This document shows, in pieces, positions 54,848 to 63,989 of a stretch of 64,000 nt of DNA. The notes under the pieces were generated by a model that did not search any database, was not told the origin of the DNA, and saw only the letters and a list, made by a program, of their open reading frames with translations. Source of the DNA: Oceaniferula spumae (GTDB lineage: Bacteria > Verrucomicrobiota > Verrucomicrobiia > Verrucomicrobiales > Akkermansiaceae); contig NZ_AP026866.1 of assembly GCF_042849255.1 (NCBI RefSeq), positions 124,001 through 188,000 on the forward strand, given 5' to 3'. Positions within the stretch are counted from its first letter, which is position 1, and every line of letters begins with the position of its first letter. The translations under genes and the position numbers were made by a program.

Positions 54848-57800
54848 TTAACGTTGGATGAGTGCCTGTGGACTGTTGGCTATGAGATAGACGGCGAGTT
54901 TCAGTCTTCCTTTGAACACATACTCTTGATCTTCATCGTTATCGTTGTCGTCGTAGTAGGTGGCGTAGTTCGCCAGAGTATCGATGATGATGTCGCGTGG
55001 GTTGTCATCGCGTCGGATGTCGGGAATGTAGCCAGAGGAGAAGTCGGCTTTCAGTCGACCCGATGTTAGGAGTAAATCAACGTGATCCACTAGAGCCACA
55101 CATGCCGCGACGATGCTGCTGCGGTTGTCAAAGGTCGTATCAGCCGAGCTCACCTTGCCATCGGCATTCGTGTCCATGATCGCCATGTAGGCCTGCCCCA
55201 TCGCAGAGGCGCTGGTCAGATCGAGGATTTGATGGTCGTCGTTGTCACCATAACCATAGGGATTGTAAATAGGGTGGGGGGCACCGTTTTCATCATGGGC
55301 TTTCTGATTGCGAAGCGATGAACCTCCCAGTCCGCTGCCGTAGTAGGCGAGCTGATAGAACACGTTAGCATTGGTGATCACGGAAATCTCCGTGGCAATT
55401 TGAAACTCTGGGACCCGAAGGCCAGCATCGGCGAGAGGTCCCACGACCGAATAATCGGGTAAGAACCAGTTGAAGACAGTGGGGGCATGCAGCGGTGTCT
55501 GTCCGATATTCCCATCCGTATCATTCATTCTCATTCGCATGGTTCCTGCTGGGAACTTATTGAGCTCTGCTGTGAACAAGGCCAACTTGTCGGGTGCGTA
55601 GGCATGAGAGCTAAGGTCGGCGATGCTGGTATCCGCCGGATCCAAATGCGCGAGAGGTAGATTGCTCTCAGCCCCTAAACCTCGAAGCACTGCCAAGGTA
55701 TGAAGAATGGGTTCTTTTTTCTTTCCGTAGCTGATGGCTGCCGTGGCGTCAATCGAGCGAGCTTCGTAATCGAGTAGGATCGCCTTGAATACGGCCCCGA
55801 GATCTCCGTTGGTAGATTTCCAAACTTGGGTGACTCGATAAATATACCCTGCTGATGGATTCGATGTCACCAAGCGTTGAATCAGTCGGCGGGTAATGAA
55901 TGGTGCCGTATTGGCATGATTGGAAAGGTGCTCCATGGTTGCGTCCAGATCACTTTCACCATCGCCACCTGCTGAAATGGTTAGGCCTAGGGTGGGGATC
56001 ACTTTTTCATCGGTATCATGGTAATCTGCGAAGTTTTTCATCCGGTTCGACCATTGAGCCTGATAATAGCGGGATCCGCTTCCGTATGAAAACGAGGTGT
56101 TGTCGATGACCGTGTTAGAGCTGCTCGGGCTGTGACGTTTGGAGAACGACCATCCAGTGAAGACTCTCGACATGGCACTGATATCGTCCTGGAGATAAGT
56201 AGGGTCAGGCAATCCATTGGCGTTGAGCTTCAGTGAGCCATCCTCATGCAACTGAACAAGACCGATGGAAAACAGCTGCATCACTTCTCGAGCATAGTTT
56301 TCATCAGGAGAAATGATAACGTTGCCACCACCATCAAGGATCGCTTTAGAGTTGCGGAGATGAGAGAGATATTGGCCCATGATCGGGTGTGTGGACACGT
56401 CTTCTAACAAATCACGATATGATCCGAAGGCTCCATCCTTGAGCATGTCGTAGTAATGGGCATGGCCATAGTGCCGATCTCTCACCGTAGAGTCGTTAGA
56501 GGAGGTGACGAAGATTTCACTCAGGGCGAAGGCAACACGCTGGCGGTATTGATCGGGCGCGGCTTTGGCCAATGTCCACCAGGCGTTTCGCCTCGCTGTA
56601 TTGCCGGGGGTGTAATTCTCACGGTAATCAGGGGAACCGGGGATGCTGGATAGGAAAATTTGCTGGGCATCGATCGCGTGCAAATGAGGTTCCAGATTGG
56701 TTGATGTCATGGCCATCTGCGCATCGAGCCAGGCGCCGTAGGCTGAGATCCGGTTTCCGTTGTGCGGTGAACTATTGACCAAATTTCTCAGTTCTGTGAT
56801 CAGTTCGGGAGTAGCGCCAAAAGTGCTCTGTGTCAGAAAACGAGCAATGTCACGATCCAGTTCATCCCCAGTCAGGGCTACGATGGTAGGAGGGTCAATG
56901 GGGATCACGAGATCTGTGGATCCTGTCGAGGTGAGGAAATCCCCACGAATTTCACCGGCTGGATAATCCGAGGAGTGAACATTGATGTAAAGTTGCCCAG
57001 CAAGTAGCGAGTCTAACACCGCTTGGTCTGTAGCGAGGAAATGGGCGGCGATGATGTGCCATGGGTGCGCATCGATTTGTCCCATCGGAAGACTTTCCAC
57101 ATGGGGGCCGTTGATTGGGTTCTTGATGTGGATGTGCACGGCTGTCTGGGGCGTGGTCAGTCCGTAGAAGTTTAAATTGACGGTGCCTACCGAATTGTCA
57201 CCTTGTAACAGTATCGTGGAGAGCCCTGATCCAGTACTGACAACTCCTGGCTCAGGGGAAAGCTGAGCTACGAAGAGTCGGGCGTTGGCTGGAATATTGG
57301 TGGCATCACAAATGCGGACAGAAGCACTGATGGAACTCCCGCCAATGGTGCAAGTCAGCGTTTCGGGCACTTCGGTGAGCGCATCGGTCACCGGGTGGCA
57401 GAAAATTTCCACACTCGATGCTCCCGCAGGAATGGTCACCGATTTTTCAATCACCGCACCGCCTGAATCTTTCAGTATATAATCACTCGGACTCGCGGAT
57501 CCTTTTGAAATGTTAGGGTGTCCACTGGTTGCCAAGAACAAGGTGAGGGGATAGGTGAGGTCGCCACTGCGCGCGATGGTGAACACAGCAGGAGTGGCTT
57601 CTTTTTCAAATGCATCTGGCGTTGTCGCTGTGATGGTGATCTCACTGTTAGTGAGAGCATTGATGTGTGACTGCAAGACAATGAGGTCGTTATTGCTCGT
57701 GCCCGATCCGAAGGAGTCTCCATTGATGCTATCGAAACCGAAAAGTTGTTCCTCAGCCCAGTCTGGAATGCCATCGTTGTCAGAGTCTGTATCAGCCACG

Positions 57801-58255
57801 ATCACTCGATAGAATGCACGATCTGCACTTTGCCCACTGATCACCGCATTCATTGTGTTCCCAGCAGCTAATGCAGGGCTACCATACGGATTCCATAAGC
57901 CAGTTTGTAGATCCCCGCGGATTGTGGGTTGGTAAGTTTTCCCTTTTTCTGTAGGGCAAACTAAGGTGACAACATCACCAACACGGGAAAAGGCGTCGAT
58001 GCGATGCACTGATGCGGGATCGCGAGGATCGGTGCCAGCCATCGACTCAGCCAGGTTCGTTTGACCATCGCCGTCCTCGTCGGAGTTCTTGGCTGCAATG
58101 TCAACTACCAGAGCGGTGGCATTGTATTTTTGCTCCCAGATATCGCTGACTCCGTTGCTGTTGAGATCGACGATCGCGTAGGCGGCGGACGCGCAACACA
58201 ATGCTGCCGATCCCAGCACGGTTCGGAGCAAAAAATGCGTGTGTGTGTGTAACAT
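54848..58255 (-). CDS. DUF1800 family exported protein with EF-like, Calx-beta-like and CHRD domains
   Basis: 1135 residues from ATG 58255 (TTG 58270 also possible). Order: signal peptide (to about 28); two calcium-binding thrombospondin-3-like stretches (DLNSNGVSDIWE, DTDSDNDGIPDWAE); a Calx-beta-like domain (about 195-310); a CHRD domain (about 325-440, with TAVHIHIKN and AGEIRGDF); then the DUF1800 domain (about 465-1125) with ARFLTQSTFGAT, ENYAREVMQLFSIGL and FNWFLPDY. The codons after the start contain a (CA) run encoding HTHTH. DUF1800 function is unknown. First gene of the operon. Confidence 0.9.
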   Translation of the reverse strand: MLHTHTHFLLRTVLGSAALCCASAAYAIVDLNSNGVSDIWEQKYNATALVVDIAAKNSDEDGDGQTNLAESMAGTDPRDPASVHRIDAFSRVGDVVTLVCPTEKGKTYQPTIRGDLQTGLWNPYGSPALAAGNTMNAVISGQSADRAFYRVIVADTDSDNDGIPDWAEEQLFGFDSINGDSFGSGTSNNDLIVLQSHINALTNSEITITATTPDAFEKEATPAVFTIARSGDLTYPLTLFLATSGHPNISKGSASPSDYILKDSGGAVIEKSVTIPAGASSVEIFCHPVTDALTEVPETLTCTIGGSSISASVRICDATNIPANARLFVAQLSPEPGVVSTGSGLSTILLQGDNSVGTVNLNFYGLTTPQTAVHIHIKNPINGPHVESLPMGQIDAHPWHIIAAHFLATDQAVLDSLLAGQLYINVHSSDYPAGEIRGDFLTSTGSTDLVIPIDPPTIVALTGDELDRDIARFLTQSTFGATPELITELRNLVNSSPHNGNRISAYGAWLDAQMAMTSTNLEPHLHAIDAQQIFLSSIPGSPDYRENYTPGNTARRNAWWTLAKAAPDQYRQRVAFALSEIFVTSSNDSTVRDRHYGHAHYYDMLKDGAFGSYRDLLEDVSTHPIMGQYLSHLRNSKAILDGGGNVIISPDENYAREVMQLFSIGLVQLHEDGSLKLNANGLPDPTYLQDDISAMSRVFTGWSFSKRHSPSSSNTVIDNTSFSYGSGSRYYQAQWSNRMKNFADYHDTDEKVIPTLGLTISAGGDGESDLDATMEHLSNHANTAPFITRRLIQRLVTSNPSAGYIYRVTQVWKSTNGDLGAVFKAILLDYEARSIDATAAISYGKKKEPILHTLAVLRGLGAESNLPLAHLDPADTSIADLSSHAYAPDKLALFTAELNKFPAGTMRMRMNDTDGNIGQTPLHAPTVFNWFLPDYSVVGPLADAGLRVPEFQIATEISVITNANVFYQLAYYGSGLGGSSLRNQKAHDENGAPHPIYNPYGYGDNDDHQILDLTSASAMGQAYMAIMDTNADGKVSSADTTFDNRSSIVAACVALVDHVDLLLTSGRLKADFSSGYIPDIRRDDNPRDIIIDTLANYATYYDDNDNDEDQEYVFKGRLKLAVYLIANSPQALIQR

Positions 58256-58460
58256 GTTCCTGAAGTTCAAATAGTGAATACAGACTCAGGGGGGATTAAG
58301 CTTTTAAATAATATACAAGATAGATGCAAACGAAAGCTTCGCAAATATGAGTAGCTTGGGGTTCTGAATCGAATGTGTTCAACCTACAGTCATTGGAAAT
58401 ACGACGTTTCCGAAGCCTTTAGGCATACAAAGATAGTCCTCAATGCCTGAAAACCCTAGG

Positions 58461-58488
58461 TTGCCATTTCCGTATGATACGCTAAAAT
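58461..58488 (+). promoter_or_regulatory. Promoter of the OmpA-like gene, apparently leaderless
   Basis: TTGCCA, 16 bases, TAAAAT, then seven bases to the ATG at 58496 (four to ATG 58493). The remainder of 58256-58460 is AT-rich and holds one loose inverted pair, AGGCAT/ATGCCT (58421-58448). Confidence 0.5.
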
Positions 58489-58495
58489 AGCGATG

Positions 58496-59722
58496 ATGCA
58501 GGACGAATACAGCTGGAACGGCGGCCGAGGGGGCACATCCTCTTTCAGGCTGCCAGAAAACGAGGGCCAAGGCAAATGGGTGCTCATCGCGATTCTCTTC
58601 GCGGTGGTTCTTCATGGCGTGGTGCTGCTCGGGCTGAGTAAAATCGATGTGATCCTGCCAGAATTTGTCGAGAAAAAGGAGATCCAGACGCAAGTAGTGA
58701 GGGTTTCTCCAGTAGATACCACCGATTCCCGCCCGGAGATCACTCCACCGGAAAAACCTGAAATTGAGGAACCCGTTGCTGTGGTGCCCCCAGCGGACGA
58801 ACTTGAGATGCTGGAGCAGCTTCCTGAAATGGACATCGATATCAAACCTGATGTTGAAACAATCCAAGTCCCCAAAATCAGCGCCGCCGCCATTGGTGAG
58901 TTGGAAGGCGAGAGCAAGGAGCCGATGAAATCGACTGTTTTCGATCCGGAACTTCCGGAAATGGGCAAGACCGAGGACTTTTTCCCACGGGCAGAAGATA
59001 GCCAAGTGGCTGTTGATCCAGGTTCGCGGATGGCCGAGAAATACGATCCTGATGCCTACACCGAAACCTTACGCAAGGGCGCAGGTGGTGAGTCTGAGGA
59101 TGGTTTACTCAAAGATTTTACGTCTCTCGATAAAATGGCCAACATGGATGGCAACACTCTTCTGACTACAAAGGCACTGATTGGTAGCGACCTGCTTTTC
59201 GAATTTAATAGCGCCGAGCTGAAGCAGAGCGCCAGAGTCAGCCTGATGAAAGTCGCCATGCTGATTCATAAACATCCGAACCTCGTGTGCTGGCTCGACG
59301 GACACACCGACTTGATCGGCGGGGAAGAACCCAACCTAAAACTCTCCAAAGCCAGAGCCATGGCTGTGAAACGTTGGCTGGTCGATTCCATGGATCTCAG
59401 CAACGAACGCATCGCCGTTCGAGGATTCGGTAAAAGTGAGCCATTAATCAAAGAAGGCACAGCTGAAGAGCAAGCACCCAATCGTCGTGTGGAGATTAAA
59501 ATGCGCAAGGGACGTCCGTCCGACGAAGTGACTCCTGGAGCCGTAGTCGCGAAGCCAACTGCCGATGCTCCCAAGGCAATTCGTGTCATGCCAACCATAC
59601 CACCTCCACCAAAAGCTATTGTTGAGCCAGAGCCTGAGCCTGAAACGAACCGAGCTCAAGTCGTTCCAGAAGATGAACCCGAACCGGCAGCACCTCGCCG
59701 TGCCATTCCTGTTCCGGAATAG
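58496..59722 (+). CDS. TonB-like inner-membrane protein with C-terminal OmpA domain
   Basis: 408 residues. A short cytoplasmic N-terminus, one membrane helix (about 30-50, WVLIAILFAVVLHGVVLLGL), a Pro/Glu/Val-rich periplasmic linker (to about 125) of the kind found in TonB, then an OmpA peptidoglycan-binding domain (about 230-345): FEFNSAELKQSARVSLMKVA, LDGHTDLIGGEEPNLKLSKARAMAVK and NRRVEIKM, with the Asp and Arg that bind diaminopimelate. A Pro/Glu-rich tail follows. It probably connects the inner membrane with peptidoglycan. The start may be either of two ATGs; 58496 fits the promoter. Confidence 0.87.
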   Translation: MQDEYSWNGGRGGTSSFRLPENEGQGKWVLIAILFAVVLHGVVLLGLSKIDVILPEFVEKKEIQTQVVRVSPVDTTDSRPEITPPEKPEIEEPVAVVPPADELEMLEQLPEMDIDIKPDVETIQVPKISAAAIGELEGESKEPMKSTVFDPELPEMGKTEDFFPRAEDSQVAVDPGSRMAEKYDPDAYTETLRKGAGGESEDGLLKDFTSLDKMANMDGNTLLTTKALIGSDLLFEFNSAELKQSARVSLMKVAMLIHKHPNLVCWLDGHTDLIGGEEPNLKLSKARAMAVKRWLVDSMDLSNERIAVRGFGKSEPLIKEGTAEEQAPNRRVEIKMRKGRPSDEVTPGAVVAKPTADAPKAIRVMPTIPPPPKAIVEPEPEPETNRAQVVPEDEPEPAAPRRAIPVPE

Positions 59723-59743
59723 CGCTGGTCCGATGATGGATAC

Positions 59744-60574
59744 TTGCTCAGCCTATTTGTTGACTGCGTTTTGAAGACACTGCCCCGACAGGAAACAGCC
59801 GCGTGGCTGCTCGCATTTGACTTTGATGGAACACTGGCCATACCCGATGGCCAACCGCCTGTGCCCGATGAGTTTTTCAATCTCATGTCAGGCATGCGTG
59901 AATCCCACCGCACCATCTGGGGAATCAACACAGGGCGCTCTCTGATGCAGACGATGCAGGGGATATCAGAAGCCCGTTTTCCTTTTCTACCGGACTTTGT
60001 CATCGCGAGAGAGCGTGAAATATATACACCTAACGACTTTGGTCGCTGGTTGCCAGTCACTGACTGGAACAAACGCTGTGACAAAGATCACAAAAAACTC
60101 TTCCGCAAACATCGCCGACTCATGAAGCGGATGCGAAAATGGGTAGAGCAAGAAACTGCTGCTGTTTGGGGAGAACAGGAAGGGGAGCCTGCTGGAATCG
60201 TTTCCTCGACTTCGGAAGAAATGGATTTCATCACCCAATGGTTGAATCAGCATTTACCAGATGCGCCCCTGTTAGGTTATCAGCGCAATGGGATTTATAT
60301 GCGCTTCAGTCACACGCAATACCACAAAGGGAGTGCCTTGGCCGAAGTTGGGAAACTAACAGGAATATCTCCGCAGAACACATTCGCCATCGGAGACAGC
60401 CACAATGATCTTGATATGTTAGATTTATCGGTCGCTGCCAATCTGGCCTGTCCAGAGAATGCTTGTGTCGAAGTAAAACAGCGTATTTCGGAGGTTGGCG
60501 GATATATCGCTCGAGGAGCCGCAGGGCAGGGCACCATCGAGGCACTCCATGCCATTTTCTCAAGATCACAGTAA
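59744..60574 (+). CDS. HAD-superfamily phosphatase
   Basis: About 276 residues. Motif I DFDGTLA, motif II TGRS, and motif III/IV GDSHNDLDML in the order of the Cof-type (C2B cap) HAD hydrolases that include sucrose- and trehalose-phosphate phosphatases. A basic stretch in the cap (KRCDKDHKKLFRKHRRLMKRM) is conspicuous. Only TTG starts are in frame (59744 or 59771), so the exact N-terminus is unsure. It ends four bases before the tRNA gene. Substrate is not known. Confidence 0.82.
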   Translation: MLSLFVDCVLKTLPRQETAAWLLAFDFDGTLAIPDGQPPVPDEFFNLMSGMRESHRTIWGINTGRSLMQTMQGISEARFPFLPDFVIAREREIYTPNDFGRWLPVTDWNKRCDKDHKKLFRKHRRLMKRMRKWVEQETAAVWGEQEGEPAGIVSSTSEEMDFITQWLNQHLPDAPLLGYQRNGIYMRFSHTQYHKGSALAEVGKLTGISPQNTFAIGDSHNDLDMLDLSVAANLACPENACVEVKQRISEVGGYIARGAAGQGTIEALHAIFSRSQ

Positions 60575-60577
60575 AAA

Positions 60578-60659
60578 TACCGGCGGCGGGAATCGAACCC
60601 GCACTTCCGAGGAAACGTGATTTTGAATCACGCGCGTCTACCAATTCCGCCACACCGGC
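60578..60659 (-). tRNA. tRNA-Leu (CAA)
   Basis: Class II tRNA on the minus strand, 82 bases without an encoded CCA. Acceptor GCCGGTG pairs with CGCCGGT, giving a G1-U72 wobble and discriminator A. D-arm GCG/CGC with AATTGGTAGA, anticodon stem CGTGA/TCACG with loop TTCAAAA (anticodon CAA), a long variable arm TTTCC/GGAAG, and T-arm GCGGG/CCCGC with TTCGATT. It reads UUG. Confidence 0.95.
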
Positions 60660-60734
60660 CTGTGATTGAGACGGGCGTGAATCTGCGTGATTAACGACAA
60701 ATGTCAAGAGGCAGAGAGAAAAAAACGACTTGGC

Positions 60735-61562
60735 CTATTTTTGGCACTTGGGGCAGTAGAATGTCGACCGGTTTGAAATCACGACTCTTTTGATCACACT
60801 CTGGCAACGATGGCATCCCTCGCCCTCACGCCCGTAGACGTTTAGTTGCTGCTTGAAATAGCCAGGTTTTCCGTCCTCGTTGACGAAGTCTCTCAAGGTC
60901 GTGCCACCTTGTTTGATCGCCTCTGCCAACACATCCTTGATATTACGAGTGAGAGTGGCGAGACGGACCTTGGAAACTTTCCCTGCTTTTTTTGTGGGAC
61001 GGATGCCGGTTCGGTACAAAGCCTCGCAAGCGTAAATATTGCCTACACCGACCACTACATGATTATCCATGATGCGTTGTTTGATGCTGGTGTTTCTTCC
61101 GCGGCATGCTTGAGCCAAAACTGTCGAATCAAATGAATCGCTCAGCGGCTCTGGGCCCATTTTGACCAACAGGGGGTGATTGTTGATATCGCCTGCATCA
61201 GCTGGATGCCACAGCACGGCACCGAACCGGCGTGGATCATGCAGTCGCATTTCCATCTGCGTGTTGGGGCCGAGTCGCACGATGAAATGGTCATGTTTCC
61301 TCAGTTCCGTGTCGTGCGGGCAGATGCGAAGACTGCCGGACATGCCAAGATGCAGAATCAGGGTGCCAGTAGTCGATTCGATGAGCAGATACTTGGCCCT
61401 GCGCCGAACAGCGGTGATTTCCTGTCCCTCCAGAGCTAGAACGGCGTCGTCAACCGGCCATCGCATTCGGCGCTCCCGCAAGACCAGTTCGACTACCGAC
61501 CGTCCTAACAAATGGGGCTCGACTCCTTTTCTGGTGGTTTCTACCTCGGGTAATTCAGGCAT
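60735..61562 (-). CDS. mutM: Formamidopyrimidine-DNA glycosylase
   Basis: Removes 8-oxoguanine and formamidopyrimidines and nicks the abasic site. 275 residues. The N-terminal PELPEVE supplies the catalytic Pro2 and Glu3; the beta-sandwich has HLGMSGSLRI and HDPRRFG, the helix-two-turn-helix lies around NIYACEALYRTGI, and the C-terminal zinc finger is CHRCQ ... YCPKC. All key residues are present. Confidence 0.96.
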   Translation of the reverse strand: MPELPEVETTRKGVEPHLLGRSVVELVLRERRMRWPVDDAVLALEGQEITAVRRRAKYLLIESTTGTLILHLGMSGSLRICPHDTELRKHDHFIVRLGPNTQMEMRLHDPRRFGAVLWHPADAGDINNHPLLVKMGPEPLSDSFDSTVLAQACRGRNTSIKQRIMDNHVVVGVGNIYACEALYRTGIRPTKKAGKVSKVRLATLTRNIKDVLAEAIKQGGTTLRDFVNEDGKPGYFKQQLNVYGREGEGCHRCQSVIKRVVISNRSTFYCPKCQK

Positions 61563-61651
61563 TGATGTAGTATTTCGTTCGTTTGGTAGGTCAGCTTGGC
61601 GGGGAGGCTGCAGGACTCTAGTTCAGATATAAAAAATGATCAGCTTTGTAA

Positions 61652-61681
61652 TTGAAAAAAGTGCCGCAATGCCCGTAAATC
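61652..61681 (+). promoter_or_regulatory. Promoter of the large lipoprotein gene, apparently leaderless
   Basis: TTGAAA, 18 bases, TAAATC, then seven bases to the ATG at 61689. No Shine-Dalgarno. Confidence 0.45.
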
Positions 61682-61688
61682 AGCGCGT

Positions 61689-63932
61689 ATGAAGCGTAAA
61701 TATATTTTAATCCCTCTACTGGCAGGTGCTGTCGCATTTACCGCATGTAAGGATAAGACAACGACCTCCTCCTCATCTAGCGGCGACTCGGGTACCCCAG
61801 CAGCTAAGGGTGATTCCATTGTTCCCACTCCAGATCCGGATCCCATCAAGCCCTCTGCCAGCGCAGAAGACCGTGCGGCCAAGATGGGGTTTGCCAAAAA
61901 CCTGCCCAAGGATTTAGTCCACTACGAGGGCGTCTACAATGGTCGTAAGGCATTTGAAAAATTGATTAAATCACCTATCGGCGAGTTTATTCTCGAGCGC
62001 ATGGCTGACGAAGGAGTCTCTCTGGAGGATCTGGCTCAGGATGATCAAATGAATGCTCAGATCGCCGCCTACAGTGAAGAATACTTCGCCGCCTACGGCA
62101 AAGGGAGCCCAGAGGCTTTCCGCTTGGGTATCAAATTTCTGGAGCGCTTAGCCTACTTCGGTGGTCGCACTGCCGTGTTCGCAGCCGATGGTTTTGTGCG
62201 CGAAGGTGAGAATTTCTCCCCCGAGTCACCTAAAGTATTTCTCGATGGACCGCTCAAAGGCGCGCCAAAAGAGTTCATCGCGATGTTTGCTGAGGCGAAC
62301 ATGCCATCCTTCTACCAAGGATCAAAAGTTTCTGACGCAGATGCGCGAGATCTCGTTGCCGGTCAAATGGAGGAAGTGATTTCCGTGCTCGGCATGGCCG
62401 AGGACGCATCTGAGGCCATCACGATCAAACGTGGTGATGCCGAGTTTTCCGGCTACAAAATCTCCGGAGCTAAGCTCGTAGAGATGATCGAGGCCGAAGA
62501 CGGCTTCAAGGAAATGGGCGAGTTCATTGAAAGCGGCGATATCGATGCCTTCAAGAAAGCTCTCGGAGAGAAAACTCTTGTCGCCGTTTCCGGTGTGGTT
62601 GGTGATTACGTCGTGCTCTTCTTCGGAAAATCTGAAGACGATTTCGTGCTCGTTGACAAAGTAGAGGACTCCGTCTGTGCCAACGACAAGATGGCATACA
62701 TCGACTCCTTCCTCGATAAAGACATTCTCTTCGCCGGCTACAACGACTCCACAATGTTGAACCAAGTCAACAGCGTCGAAAGCTTCGCATACCGTCTGGT
62801 CAGCTCTTTCGCCAATGGTGCAGGCAAAGGCCTTAGCGATGCATCATCACTCGGTGATACCCGCGATGTTGAAGCCCTGCTCGAAAGCTTGGCCAAACAA
62901 GGTGAGAAACTCGCATCCTTGTTCACAGCCACTGACGCCGGATATGTCGGTTTCATTGAGGACGGTCTGAAAGTCGAGTCCTTCGGTGGACCTAACATGC
63001 CAGCTCTGGATCTCGGAAAAACCCACACCCTGTCTTCCATGGAAGCCGGTGAGGGCACTCTGCTCTTCGCCGATTGGAGCAGCAACGAGGCTTACAATCA
63101 GAAAGTGATGGAATACGTCGATACCCTTGGCGAAACCAGCTACCTGATGACCAAGCGTGTGGCCGCACTCGATATCGATTCCGCTGACTTCCGCGACTTC
63201 AAGCAAGGCGTGGACATGTTCGACAAATCATTCCGCAGCGATGCCCTTGAGCTCTGGAAAGCCCTCCGTGGCGATCTTGCTGCCGGTCTTGGTTCTGAGT
63301 CCGCTCTGGTTATCGACATCAACGGATCATTCCCCAAAGTGCCTAACGTTCCACAAGTGGTGCTGAAAGAGGGTAAGGTCCCACGGGTCGCCTATGTCAG
63401 CACTGTATCAGATCGCTCTAAGCTCCAATCTTCTTGGACTCGCATCAATACATCAGCCGAAAATATCCTGAAAAGCATCAGCGAAATGGCCGGCGAGGAA
63501 ATCCCAATGCAGGTCCCAATGAGCAGTGAGAAAAATGACCTCAAGACCTGGTTCATTCCCATCCCATTCCAGAACGATGACTTCGTGCCATCCGTCTCTG
63601 TTAGCGATGACTTGTTCTTTGCCTCCACATCCAAGACTTTCTCTGAAGGCCTTGCGGAGCGTTTCAAAGCAGGTGGCGGAACCAGCCGTAACGGAGCTTG
63701 GCTAAACGTCGACTTCAAAGTGTTGAACCAATACGCAGTGCAGTGGATGAAAGTGATCGAGGACAATTCCGAGGAGATCTTCCCTAACGAAAATGCTCGT
63801 AAGGATTTCGATGAGAACAAACCAAAAATCGAAAAAGCCATTAAGGCGTTCGAGTCATTGGATGCTCTAACCGTGCACACCCGTACTGAGGGTGGCCGCT
63901 CCCGTATCTCACTTCACTTGAAAGCGAAGTAA
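61689..63932 (+). CDS. Large lipoprotein of unknown function
   Basis: 747 residues. Signal peptide and lipobox AFTAC (Cys at about 20), a Ser/Gly/Pro-rich linker, then a long acidic chain with no recognised motif. Segments KSPIGEFILERM, LLFADWSSNEAYNQKVMEYVD and FFASTSKTFSEGLAERF recall periplasmic DUF3352-like proteins, but I cannot confirm this. Codon use looks like that of highly expressed genes (GCC, ATC, AAG, GAC predominate). It is complete and followed by a strong terminator. Confidence 0.82.
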   Translation: MKRKYILIPLLAGAVAFTACKDKTTTSSSSSGDSGTPAAKGDSIVPTPDPDPIKPSASAEDRAAKMGFAKNLPKDLVHYEGVYNGRKAFEKLIKSPIGEFILERMADEGVSLEDLAQDDQMNAQIAAYSEEYFAAYGKGSPEAFRLGIKFLERLAYFGGRTAVFAADGFVREGENFSPESPKVFLDGPLKGAPKEFIAMFAEANMPSFYQGSKVSDADARDLVAGQMEEVISVLGMAEDASEAITIKRGDAEFSGYKISGAKLVEMIEAEDGFKEMGEFIESGDIDAFKKALGEKTLVAVSGVVGDYVVLFFGKSEDDFVLVDKVEDSVCANDKMAYIDSFLDKDILFAGYNDSTMLNQVNSVESFAYRLVSSFANGAGKGLSDASSLGDTRDVEALLESLAKQGEKLASLFTATDAGYVGFIEDGLKVESFGGPNMPALDLGKTHTLSSMEAGEGTLLFADWSSNEAYNQKVMEYVDTLGETSYLMTKRVAALDIDSADFRDFKQGVDMFDKSFRSDALELWKALRGDLAAGLGSESALVIDINGSFPKVPNVPQVVLKEGKVPRVAYVSTVSDRSKLQSSWTRINTSAENILKSISEMAGEEIPMQVPMSSEKNDLKTWFIPIPFQNDDFVPSVSVSDDLFFASTSKTFSEGLAERFKAGGGTSRNGAWLNVDFKVLNQYAVQWMKVIEDNSEEIFPNENARKDFDENKPKIEKAIKAFESLDALTVHTRTEGGRSRISLHLKAK

Positions 63933-63946
63933 CTTCTAACCATTTC

Positions 63947-63989
63947 ACGGCAGGGCTTGCCATTCTTGTGCAAGCTCTGCCGTTTTTTC
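63947..63989 (+). terminator. Intrinsic terminator after the lipoprotein gene
   Basis: ACGGCAGGGCTTGC pairs with GCAAGCTCTGCCGT (one G-T pair) over a 9-base loop, followed by six T. Confidence 0.92.
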
